Shown: piece by piece, positions 15,385 through 23,299 of the stretch
Layout: each line of letters begins with the position of its first letter
Position numbering within the stretch: the stretch's first letter is position 1
IMG/VR virus record: IMGVR_UViG_3300047297_000301
Location: 35,691-99,690 of that record
DNA length: 64,000 bases
Strand: one strand, 5' to 3'
Source: a virus
Notes under the pieces: model-generated
Database searches by the model: none
The model's input: only the letters and a program-made list of their open reading frames with translations
What the model was told of the DNA's origin: nothing
Position numbers and translations under genes: made by a program

Positions 15385-16226
15385 TTTAAATATAACTCTA
15401 AGGTTTCATCAATTTGTTTACAATTTTCAGTACCAATTGCTTCTTCGCAAAAGGTAACTAAATCCATTAATTTATAGTTTAAAGCCAATGTATCTTTACA
15501 TTCGTTTAGGGCTTGGATGTATTTATATTTACCGCTAAGAGGGATGCTTGCAATAATGTCATAGGTACTGCCATATTCATTAACCAAGCCAACTGCTCTT
15601 TTAGGTCCAATGCCTGGCACACCAAAAACATTATCGCCAGTATCGCCAGTAAGACACTTAATACTAATGTAATCTTCGGGATTAAAGTCATAATGGTCAT
15701 TCCAGTTATCGACTGTAACTTCTTTGCGTGTAACATATGAGAATCTTGATACGTTAGGTTGAACTAATAAGTCCCAATCTTTATCTGAGCTAACAAGCCA
15801 AATATCATCAACTGGGAGTTTTGATTTTTTTGATACAATATATGCTGCAATATCGTCGGCTTCAACGCCTTGAAAACGTAAAATTGGAAATTCGGTATTT
15901 TCAGCAATATGTTCTAGTGTTTTTGTAAAATCTTCAAAGAACAATTCAAATGCTGCTTTTTCAGCGTCAGTTTGTTCAGCGAATTTATCTTTACGATTTT
16001 GTTTATACTCAGGATAAATAGCTTTACGATAAGAACTAGAGCCCATATCGCCAGCAATAATTACATGAGATGCTTTATATGATTTTTTAAGACTTTGAAC
16101 TGTGCGTAAGTAATCTTCGGCAAAATCTGTAGCACCGCTATGTTTATAGCGAAATGCAAGATTAAGTGAGTCAACAACTAACAGAGTATTGTTTGTTTCG
16201 GTAATTTTTGAGAATGTTTTTGACAT
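15381..16226 (-). CDS. 5'-3' exonuclease / flap endonuclease
   Basis: 281 residues. PIN/FEN nuclease motifs: LLVVDSLNLAFR near the N-terminus, HVIIAGDMG, YRKAIYPEYKQNRKDK (arched region), GVEADDIAAY, SSDKDWDLL and GDTGDNVFGVPGIGPKRA (helix-3-turn-helix DNA-binding loop). Related to the Pol I 5' nuclease domain and T5 D15; it complements the phage family A polymerase, which lacks this domain. Transcribed from the consensus promoter at 16249-16277. Confidence 0.9.
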   Translation of the reverse strand: MSKTFSKITETNNTLLVVDSLNLAFRYKHSGATDFAEDYLRTVQSLKKSYKASHVIIAGDMGSSSYRKAIYPEYKQNRKDKFAEQTDAEKAAFELFFEDFTKTLEHIAENTEFPILRFQGVEADDIAAYIVSKKSKLPVDDIWLVSSDKDWDLLVQPNVSRFSYVTRKEVTVDNWNDHYDFNPEDYISIKCLTGDTGDNVFGVPGIGPKRAVGLVNEYGSTYDIIASIPLSGKYKYIQALNECKDTLALNYKLMDLVTFCEEAIGTENCKQIDETLELYLK

Positions 16227-16248
16227 ATTATTTGTGTGTTAATCTGTT

Positions 16249-16277
16249 ATTATACCACTGTTAAGTTGTTTTGTCAA
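16249..16277 (-). promoter_or_regulatory. consensus sigma-70 promoter (minus strand)
   Basis: Minus strand TTGACA (16272-16277), 17-bp spacer, TATAAT (16249-16254). It lies at the 3' edge of the resolvase-like gene and 23 bases before the exonuclease start. Confidence 0.88.
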
Positions 16278-16732
16278 GTTACAAATACTGGCTGCTCCCA
16301 CTTTAACCAATCTTCTAGCAGTGCTGCATAGAATTCATGATCTTCGTGGTTATAGTAAAGGCAACGATAGTTTTGTGAATTAGGCATTTCATCAAAAGCA
16401 ACAAATACTTTGCTGCGATCAAATTTAAAAATCAGTAAAGGTTTTTTGCCTACTTGCTTACCCTGACGAGTAGTCTGTTGCCAGAATTCTACTAGTTGCG
16501 GAGTCTTGGATGTTAGTAAGTGTGAAGTAAGGTGGTCTTCCGCATAGCCTTTAACTTCTACACACCAAAGGTTGGTTCGCCCAGGAACGTATAAATCGCC
16601 CTTAAGCTGATGTTTAGGGTCAAGAGCACCTGATCCAGGTACTCTTTCCCAAGCTAGACCAGTGTGCTTTTTGAGTAGATCACGAACTGTGGTCTCTGTT
16701 CTAGCACCTTTGGCTCTAGGATCCACTGCCAT
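16274..16732 (-). CDS. PD-(D/E)XK nuclease, Holliday-junction-resolvase-like
   Basis: 152 residues from the ATG at 16732, which overlaps the upstream stop by TAATG. The order KGARTETTVRDLL, WERVPGSGAL, KGDLYV, CVEVKGY matches archaeal Hjc/phage resolvase-type endonucleases (E...GSG...D...ExK). It probably cuts branched recombination or packaging intermediates. The neighbouring gp46/gp47 pair fits a recombination role. Substrate is inferred. Confidence 0.65.
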   Translation of the reverse strand: MAVDPRAKGARTETTVRDLLKKHTGLAWERVPGSGALDPKHQLKGDLYVPGRTNLWCVEVKGYAEDHLTSHLLTSKTPQLVEFWQQTTRQGKQVGKKPLLIFKFDRSKVFVAFDEMPNSQNYRCLYYNHEDHEFYAALLEDWLKWEQPVFVT

Positions 16733-17058
16733 TAATTGGTAATCCAAGGTAGTGGAGTTGGTATTAACCCACCCTGAGCTATTTGTTTATCTAACATAAA
16801 CTCTACGTGTGTTTTTGTTCCTTCTAAATTATCATAGTTAGCAGTAATCCAATTAATAACGTCTGTTTCAACTACACTGGAAAGTGCTTTAAACGTATCT
16901 GGTGCAGGATTTGCTAAACTCACACTTTCTGGTATTTCATATACGTGATTTTCTTTTGTTCCACGAACTACAAAATCAACACGCTTTATTACTCCATCCA
17001 GTCCGTTAATTGTACTTGTAGCAATAGCTGTTACTTTTATTTCATATTCTGTTGTCAT
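16732..17058 (-). CDS. small conserved phage protein
   Basis: 108 residues, beta-rich (IKVTAIATSTINGLDGVIKR), resembling a small family of phage proteins that start with a short beta-sandwich followed by a helix ending in W-x-x-A. No function known. Sits between gp46-side genes and the resolvase-like nuclease in one operon. Confidence 0.5.
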   Translation of the reverse strand: MTTEYEIKVTAIATSTINGLDGVIKRVDFVVRGTKENHVYEIPESVSLANPAPDTFKALSSVVETDVINWITANYDNLEGTKTHVEFMLDKQIAQGGLIPTPLPWITN

Positions 17059-17059
17059 A

Positions 17060-17356
17060 TTATGCCTCTGGCGGAGTAGGCTCTTTTACAGCTTCTGGTG
17101 TTGGAGCTGGTGTTGGAGCTGGAGCTGGTGCAGGAATAGGTGCAGGAATAGGTGCAGGAATAGGTGCAGCTTCTGAATAACTCTCACCTTCTACGCCTTT
17201 AACTTCAAATGTAGAACTAGGGTCTACACGAAAAATTGCTTTACCCGCACCTACTACAAATACGCCCTTACTATAATCATCAGCAGAATCACCTACAGAC
17301 AATACTTTTCCAGCATACATAATACGTACACTACCTTCAATTTCTTCTAAAATCAT
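17060..17356 (-). CDS. hypothetical protein with Pro-Ala repeat tail
   Basis: 98 residues: a ~60-residue beta-type N-terminal part, then (PIPA)n/(PAPA)n and PTPA repeats. The repeat is encoded by a 12-bp tandem repeat at about 17131-17170, which could expand or contract by slippage. Function unknown. Confidence 0.5.
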   Translation of the reverse strand: MILEEIEGSVRIMYAGKVLSVGDSADDYSKGVFVVGAGKAIFRVDPSSTFEVKGVEGESYSEAAPIPAPIPAPIPAPAPAPTPAPTPEAVKEPTPPEA

Positions 17357-17357
17357 A

Positions 17358-19154
17358 TTATACCTCTATTTGGGATATGTTGTTACGTTTAATAACATTA
17401 ATCTTTTCTAGTAATGGGTGGCTAAAGCCATGGCTTACTAGAAAAGTATTTAAATGTTCTTCTTGCAGTAACACTTCTACTAATTTTTCTTTACCATCAG
17501 TATCAAGTGTTTCTACAGTTTCATCCAGTATTAATAGATTGATTCTAGAACTGGACAATGTTTGCATTAGTTTTCTAATAGCTAATAATGTAGCTACATT
17601 AACTCTTGCTTTCTCGCCACCACTAAGAGCCAGTATTTCAATATCTCTGCCATTATCAGTAATAACAACATTTAATTTGTCGCTAGCACTTATTTTAAAA
17701 CCGATTTGAAATCTGCCATCACTTAGATCAACCAAATATTTATTTGTAATCTCTTCTAAGTCTTTTACTAAACTCTCAATTTTATATGCTACTAAACCTG
17801 TTGTACTAAACGTTTTTGTTAAAACATTTAAAATACTCATTCTTTCGCTTAATTCATGTAATTTACCACTATAAGTTTCCAATTCTTGGTTCATTTCAAC
17901 CAATTGTTTAGATACTAAATCTACTTTAGTGTTGTGTGCAGTTACTTCTTTGTTGTGTTGCTCTGCTTCAACAATTTTACGTTTAGTGGCTGCAATTGAG
18001 TTTTGCAACTCTGTAAATTGTTGCTGTAATGTTTGTTTATCTAGTAAAGTTTCAGGTAATTCCGTATCAATTAAAGCATGATACTTTTCCCAGTCTTCTT
18101 GCGCTTTTTGAGCTTCTTGCCAAGCAGTTCTTTGCTGTTTAATTTGAACTATTTGTTGAGTATAACCCATAGTTTCTATAGCAGCTATTTCAGCTTCTTC
18201 AGTTTTTTGATTAATTAATTCAGATACTTTTTCTTCGTCAATATCACTTAAACAAGTAGGGCAAGTTCCATGTAACGCTTTCATTTTTAAAACAAAACTT
18301 TGAGCATCACTTACTGTTTTAGATAGTTTTGCTACTTCTGCTTGATACCCTTCTACACCTTCTTCAGGTTTTTCAGGAATCGGCAATAGTTTAATTTTGG
18401 ACTGTAGCTGCTTATAAGTATTATTTTGAAAAATCTTTTTATTAGTAGACTCAATAGTATTTATACTAGATTCAAGTGTAGACGCTGTAGTTATTAGATT
18501 TGTATCTAGCTCAGGAGTTGGGACAGCTTCTTTTAGTGTTAAATCAGTCTTTTCGTACTTGTTTAACCAACTAGAAACAGTATTTACTTGAGACTGTACT
18601 GCTGCAATGTCTTTGGTAAGCAGAGTACTTACTTCTTTGAATACTTCAGCAGCTTTGGTATATTTACCTAAATTAAGAATCTCAATAAGAAACTTTTTAC
18701 GAGCAGTATCAGGAGCTGTTAAAAACTCTAGGCTTGAAGCATTTGATTGGTAAACAATTTGAGCAAAACTTTTGTGATCAAAGCCTAATATATCTTCAAT
18801 CATTTTATAAGTTGCGGTAGCAGTATGAGCACTTATGTCTACACCCGACTTAAATAATTTAACAGTTTGAGCAGTACCACGACTAGATTTAATTGTATAA
18901 TCTACATCATCACGATTAAAGTCTAGTTCAATCGTATAAGTTTTATCTTTGATATGGCGATTAAGAATATCTGCTTTCTTAATACCTTTTGAGTTCTTAT
19001 TAAATAATACTTCTTCTAAGATAAGGGCAATAGAACTTTTACCATGCCCATTACGGCCTACTAATTGTGTAAGCGGAGCTGCTATAAAATCAATGCTGTT
19101 ATCTTTTCCGTAACTAAAGGCGTTAGCCCATCGTAGTTGTTTTATAGTTATCAT
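17358..19154 (-). CDS. recombination endonuclease subunit, gp46/SbcC/Rad50-like ATPase
   Basis: 598 residues. Walker A GRNGHGKSS at 33-41, long coiled coils on both sides of a zinc-hook CPTC (TCPTCLSDIDEEKV), ABC signature LSGGEKARVNVA and Walker B LLILDETVETLD. With gp47 it forms the Mre11-Rad50-type complex that resects DNA ends for recombination-dependent replication. The start overlaps the glutaredoxin gene by 32 bases. Confidence 0.92.
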   Translation of the reverse strand: MITIKQLRWANAFSYGKDNSIDFIAAPLTQLVGRNGHGKSSIALILEEVLFNKNSKGIKKADILNRHIKDKTYTIELDFNRDDVDYTIKSSRGTAQTVKLFKSGVDISAHTATATYKMIEDILGFDHKSFAQIVYQSNASSLEFLTAPDTARKKFLIEILNLGKYTKAAEVFKEVSTLLTKDIAAVQSQVNTVSSWLNKYEKTDLTLKEAVPTPELDTNLITTASTLESSINTIESTNKKIFQNNTYKQLQSKIKLLPIPEKPEEGVEGYQAEVAKLSKTVSDAQSFVLKMKALHGTCPTCLSDIDEEKVSELINQKTEEAEIAAIETMGYTQQIVQIKQQRTAWQEAQKAQEDWEKYHALIDTELPETLLDKQTLQQQFTELQNSIAATKRKIVEAEQHNKEVTAHNTKVDLVSKQLVEMNQELETYSGKLHELSERMSILNVLTKTFSTTGLVAYKIESLVKDLEEITNKYLVDLSDGRFQIGFKISASDKLNVVITDNGRDIEILALSGGEKARVNVATLLAIRKLMQTLSSSRINLLILDETVETLDTDGKEKLVEVLLQEEHLNTFLVSHGFSHPLLEKINVIKRNNISQIEV

Positions 19155-19401
19155 GTACGGCTAGTCTCTTTTTTAGTTCTTGTAAGCCACCAACATATTC
19201 ACCATCAAGGAAAATTTGTGGAACGCTGCGAGCGTTAGGCACTTTTTCAATTAAATCTTTTTTTGTATATGTACCAACACCAATCATACATTCTGTATAC
19301 TCAATAGCGTATGATGTTAGTAAACGTTTGGCTTCTTGGCAAGCAGGACAATTAGTTTGTGACCAAACTTCTGCTTTATTCCGATTCAATTTTGTCTGCA
19401 T
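19123..19401 (-). CDS. glutaredoxin
   Basis: 92 residues. Redox motif CPAC at ~19-22 (VWSQTNCPACQEAKRLL), the cis-Pro segment ARSVPQIFLDGEYVGG and C-terminal helix are those of glutaredoxins. It likely reduces the phage class II ribonucleotide reductase. It is wedged between gp47 and gp46, overlapping both. Confidence 0.88.
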   Translation of the reverse strand: MQTKLNRNKAEVWSQTNCPACQEAKRLLTSYAIEYTECMIGVGTYTKKDLIEKVPNARSVPQIFLDGEYVGGLQELKKRLAVHDNYKTTTMG

Positions 19402-20332
19402 GATTTTGAAATTCCTTTAATACGTTTTCAATAGTATCTTCTGGCAACTCTAGGATATATGCAAGATACTCACGAATTTCTTCACTCATAGACATTTCTT
19501 TGTCTAAGATTAGTGCGCTATCTGTATCACGCTTAATTACTTTGCGATCAATTAACTCTGAATCCTCGAGTTCGCCAAGTTCTTGCATATCGCCTTCAAC
19601 TTGATAGATTGTATGATCGTAGTCAGTTTGAGGTTTAGGGTCGTGTACAGCTACTGTCTTACGAATAAGTTGTGGTAATTGTAGTTTACGCCACTCGTGA
19701 GTTAAAGACTCGGTATCCAGTATAACTACACCAGTATCCACATTATGACGATGAAAACTAGTAGTAACGGGACTGCCAGGATAAATGATATTTTTCTGAC
19801 AGTTTTCATAGCTGTGTAAGTCACCTGCTAAAACAACATCATAACTAGCAAATAACTCTAGATCCATTTCAGGTTTTACGTGTGGAGGGATCTCTCCTCG
19901 AACGTGTGTAAAGCAAATGTTTCCACGAATTTGGAAAGGATTCTTTTCAAATTCTTTTAATTTATTATATGGTATAAAATCCATATTTTCCACTTTACAG
20001 TAGTCATCAATAATTTCTACTTGTGGATTTAGGCGATTGGTTACTTGTTTTAGGTTAGTAAGGAAAGTTGTATCCTTTTTAACTGCTTCATGATTTCCTG
20101 CATAAATAATAGTAGGAATCTTGCATGAATTAACCAAATCAAAATATGTTTCTAATTCTTCCATGTTAGGAAGCTTGTCAAAAACATCTCCGCCAATAAC
20201 AAAAAGATCACATTCTGTTTGCATATCTTCTAGTTGTTGCCAAAGCATATTAAACCTATTTTTAGCCCATTCAATAGGTACGTTCTTCTGACCCAATTTA
20301 ATATGGACGTCAGCTGTAAATAATACTTTCAT
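19376..20332 (-). CDS. recombination nuclease subunit, gp47/SbcD/Mre11-like phosphoesterase
   Basis: 318 residues. Calcineurin-like metal motifs: FTADVHIKLG, FVIGGDVFDK, IYAGNHEA, ICFTHVRGE and VLAGDLHSY. Forms the nuclease half of the gp46/gp47 complex. First gene behind the SSB terminator; the RBS is weak and no promoter stands out between the terminator and the ATG at 20332. Confidence 0.9.
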   Translation of the reverse strand: MKVLFTADVHIKLGQKNVPIEWAKNRFNMLWQQLEDMQTECDLFVIGGDVFDKLPNMEELETYFDLVNSCKIPTIIYAGNHEAVKKDTTFLTNLKQVTNRLNPQVEIIDDYCKVENMDFIPYNKLKEFEKNPFQIRGNICFTHVRGEIPPHVKPEMDLELFASYDVVLAGDLHSYENCQKNIIYPGSPVTTSFHRHNVDTGVVILDTESLTHEWRKLQLPQLIRKTVAVHDPKPQTDYDHTIYQVEGDMQELGELEDSELIDRKVIKRDTDSALILDKEMSMSEEIREYLAYILELPEDTIENVLKEFQNHADKIESE

Positions 20333-20350
20333 AGTGCCTTATGAGACAGA

Positions 20351-20386
20351 AAAGCCCGCTAAGCATTTCGTTTAGCGGGCTTAAGT
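20351..20386 (-). terminator. intrinsic terminator after ssDNA-binding protein gene
   Basis: 11-bp stem AAGCCCGCTAA / TTAGCGGGCTT around a 9-base loop, followed on the minus strand by TTTTC. It lies between the ssDNA-binding protein and gp47, allowing the abundant SSB message to be separate. Confidence 0.8.
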
Positions 20387-20389
20387 TTT

Positions 20390-21028
20390 TTAACCAAGTT
20401 CTTTGACTGCTTCTTGCTCAGAAGTTTCGGCTTCGCCGTCTTCTGCGTTGGTAGTAATTTTCTCCAACAAGGCTTTTACATCTGCTTCTGTAGGACGAGG
20501 AAATTTCTCATCAATGTTTTTAGCAGCATCTGCCAAGGCACGCTCTTCAGTAGTTAGTGGGCGGGCTTTGCAACGCAAAACTTGTAGGGTATATTCAACA
20601 TTAAAAGGCAGAGGGCCTGTCTTTACACGCTTGAATACAACATCCCAACCTGTATCATGGTCAGTGGGGTCTCCTAAATCTTCAGCCGCTGTAACAATTT
20701 GCTCAAACAACTTCTTTTTCAAGTTAAGTGCAACAACTTTTTGCGACTTAGGGTCAATACAATTTACAGAATAACTCCAAGAGCATTTTGCTTCTGGAAA
20801 GTATTCGTTAACATGATCTTTCTCAATGTTGTCAAACTTCTCCTTTTCACGACTAAACGCTAAACATTCAACTGGAATATCTTTGTTATTAGTGCCTTTC
20901 AGCCAATAAATGTATCGTGGAAGAACTCCGCCAATTAAGCGGACTGTATTTTCGCCGTCTTTGTATTCGTAAGATTCGACTTTGTTTGATTGTGCTTTAC
21001 CTTTGGTATTTTTAAAACTAAGTGCCAT
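20390..21028 (-). CDS. single-stranded DNA-binding protein (gp32-like)
   Basis: 212 residues. The layout fits phage gp32/gp2.5-type ssDNA-binding proteins: a basic N-terminus, an OB-type core with NTVRLIGGVLPRYIYW, GWDVVFKRVKTGPLPFNVEY, and a long acidic C-terminus (AEDGEAETSEQEA). Coats ssDNA during replication and recombination. Own terminator downstream. Confidence 0.75.
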   Translation of the reverse strand: MALSFKNTKGKAQSNKVESYEYKDGENTVRLIGGVLPRYIYWLKGTNNKDIPVECLAFSREKEKFDNIEKDHVNEYFPEAKCSWSYSVNCIDPKSQKVVALNLKKKLFEQIVTAAEDLGDPTDHDTGWDVVFKRVKTGPLPFNVEYTLQVLRCKARPLTTEERALADAAKNIDEKFPRPTEADVKALLEKITTNAEDGEAETSEQEAVKELG

Positions 21029-21032
21029 TTTT

Positions 21033-21416
21033 TTATTTTTCCTCGTATTTGAAGTGAATTTTGTTTTCTGTTATTTTTAGTAGCGGATTTGATTTTAGTG
21101 CGTTTAAGTCAATATCTGAATAAAAAGATAGGTCTAGATATGTGTAACCGTAATGCTTATATATGGCGTAATTTCTACGCCCCGCTAATCTTATGTATTG
21201 TGCTTTATGTACAATATCTGTGCTGGTATCAGTAAATAAACGAGCAGGGTTTATTAGAAAACTATTACCCTTTAAGTTAAAAATCGGTTTGATTTTACTG
21301 TATTGGTTTTTAGGAATAGATTTTCTAATAAAATGCAATCTTAAAATTTCAACTAATTTTGTAGAGTCACATTGTGTTTCGGACTCAAGCAATCCAAGGT
21401 TGAAGAAAAGGGTCAT
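21033..21416 (-). CDS. hypothetical protein
   Basis: 127 residues, Ile/Lys/Asn-rich and more AT-rich than neighbours, with no motif recognised. The promoter at 21436-21464 lies just upstream and the SSB gene 4 bases downstream, so it leads the SSB transcript. The RBS is weak. Confidence 0.5.
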   Translation of the reverse strand: MTLFFNLGLLESETQCDSTKLVEILRLHFIRKSIPKNQYSKIKPIFNLKGNSFLINPARLFTDTSTDIVHKAQYIRLAGRRNYAIYKHYGYTYLDLSFYSDIDLNALKSNPLLKITENKIHFKYEEK

Positions 21417-21435
21417 ATACTGAAACTTAATAAAT

Positions 21436-21464
21436 ATTATACCATTTTAGATATCATTTGACAA
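21436..21464 (-). promoter_or_regulatory. sigma-70 promoter (minus strand)
   Basis: Minus strand TTGTCA (21459-21464), 17-bp spacer, TATAAT (21436-21441); drives 21416 and the SSB gene. Confidence 0.82.
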
Positions 21465-21476
21465 GTGAAATTTTAT

Positions 21477-22784
21477 CTACGCTAATACTTTCCAGCCTTT
21501 GCGGAGATAAAGCCCTAACCTATCTGTATTTTGCTTCTTATCAGCGTATCCAGCAAATTGAATGTCTACTATAATTGGGTCTAGTTTACCGTCATGCATT
21601 CGCATAATCCTACCAGCAATTTGTTCTAGTAAACTATCGTTTGACATAGGAACTGCTAAAATTACGCAACTTAGGATGTTGATTGAAATTCCCTCTGAAA
21701 ATATTTGCCTACTACCAGCAATGCACATTTTTTCTTTGGCAAGGATTTGCTCTTTTGCTCGTTGTCTATCTTCAAAACTGGTTCCCCCAGTAACCAACAA
21801 ACACGTTTCACCGACATACTCTTTTACCTTTTCTAAGAATTCTACTCGATCAGCAATAACTAATACACTATGCCCATCAGCAATGTGCATTTTAGCTATA
21901 TCTGAAATAAACTGTCTGTATTTGTCATCTTGAGTAAGATCAGTAATCTTATCTACCCAAGTAGCATTTGGTTTAAGTGTAATTCCACTTTTAACCATGT
22001 GTATAGTAGGTGGTATAGTATTAGAAGCAGGTGGCTTTAGTACTGTTGTACCAAAATAATCTTTGAATAAGATATGTTTACCGTCTTTTCTGATCATAGT
22101 ACCACTAAGAGCTATTCTATAACGTGCATGAAAAGCATCAATTGTTGCTGCAAATGTAGTCGCAGGACAGTGATGTGCTTCGTCTAAGATAACTGTTCCA
22201 AACTCTTTGGAAAGTTCAACAGTATGCTTAACTAAAGTCTGTATATTTGCAACTGTAATAAAATGATCTTCATAGTCTAAATCACCGCCGCCTATAATCC
22301 CGCACTCACAACCAAATAGAGTTTCAACTTCCTCAACCCACTGATCTCGTAAGGCAGCAGTGTGAGTAATAACCAAGGTCTTCTGTCCAAACTTTCTAGC
22401 AAGATGTAATGCCGTAAAAGTCTTTCCCCAACCTGGTAAAGCATTAATAAAACAAGTACCCTCTACTTCATTGTAGATTGTTTGTTGATCTTCATATAAC
22501 TCAAATTTAGGGACAGGAAAAGGAGCAGGAACTAAAACTCGTTTATCTATTACTTCGTAATCTTTAGGAATTAAATCTAATCGACCTTGTGGAATAGAAA
22601 GAATACCCTTGATTAGCGACTTATAATTTTTTATTGTTTCGATACTAGCAAATTTCTTTGAGCCAGTATCTTTGTGTATTTTGTAGGTAAGAGACTTAAT
22701 TACGTGTTTTGTATGTTCTACGCCTGGATTATCTAAGTATATTCTATTTGATATAACTGCTTTTGCCACTATACTAATCTCCAA
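21477..22784 (-). CDS. UvsW-like superfamily 2 DNA helicase
   Basis: 435 residues. Helicase motifs in order: LPGWGKTFTA (I), VITHTAALRDQW (Ia), DEAHHC (II), ALSGT (III), then the second RecA domain with SVLVIADR, GSRQIFSEGIS and EQIAGRIMR (VI). UvsW-type enzymes unwind R-loops and branched DNA and help switch origin to recombination-dependent replication. The start overlaps the upstream gene by 16 bases. Confidence 0.85.
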   Translation of the reverse strand: MEISIVAKAVISNRIYLDNPGVEHTKHVIKSLTYKIHKDTGSKKFASIETIKNYKSLIKGILSIPQGRLDLIPKDYEVIDKRVLVPAPFPVPKFELYEDQQTIYNEVEGTCFINALPGWGKTFTALHLARKFGQKTLVITHTAALRDQWVEEVETLFGCECGIIGGGDLDYEDHFITVANIQTLVKHTVELSKEFGTVILDEAHHCPATTFAATIDAFHARYRIALSGTMIRKDGKHILFKDYFGTTVLKPPASNTIPPTIHMVKSGITLKPNATWVDKITDLTQDDKYRQFISDIAKMHIADGHSVLVIADRVEFLEKVKEYVGETCLLVTGGTSFEDRQRAKEQILAKEKMCIAGSRQIFSEGISINILSCVILAVPMSNDSLLEQIAGRIMRMHDGKLDPIIVDIQFAGYADKKQNTDRLGLYLRKGWKVLA

Positions 22785-23299
22785 GTATCTTTTTGTGGAT
22801 ACTCATAGTATCCGTAGAATAGATAGCTATTATCCATATATAAAACTCCTGCATATTGATGGTAGCTTTCAGGCTGTATCATAGTTTTGAATCGGTGACT
22901 TACACCTTCTAATTCTAATACACACCCTATGCCATCCGCAGGTAAAACTTTAATAATCTTCTTTGTTGTTAGTTTGGCGCGCGTAGATTTTTTATGTTGA
23001 AAAACCTGTCCGTGGCTATCAATAAACCATGTTGTTGATTTTGCTAACTTAATAATATCTACAAGAAAGTATACTGCTGAACTTATAGGAAACAACGTTG
23101 CTTTACCTTGTAAAGCGAGTCTTCGTAAACCTAATGTGGGCTTATTGATGGACTTATCGTCTACAAACCTATAGTTTGTTGTGTGTTCAGCAGTATCCTT
23201 ATCACTATATTCTGATTTATAGTATACTATGCCATTATCTTGTTCAGGTTGTTTCTCACCCAGCCTGAACACGGGAAATACGATCTCCTGCAACTTCAT
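22769..23299 (-). CDS. conserved phage protein next to DNA polymerase
   Basis: 176 residues from the ATG at 23299, preceded by GGAAG. The longer frame starts deep inside the polymerase gene and adds a spurious hydrophobic N-terminus. It begins MKLQEIVFPVFRLGE and is otherwise beta/alpha mixed with no motif. It overlaps the 3' end of the polymerase gene by 44 bases in another frame. Confidence 0.5.
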   Translation of the reverse strand: MKLQEIVFPVFRLGEKQPEQDNGIVYYKSEYSDKDTAEHTTNYRFVDDKSINKPTLGLRRLALQGKATLFPISSAVYFLVDIIKLAKSTTWFIDSHGQVFQHKKSTRAKLTTKKIIKVLPADGIGCVLELEGVSHRFKTMIQPESYHQYAGVLYMDNSYLFYGYYEYPQKDTWRLV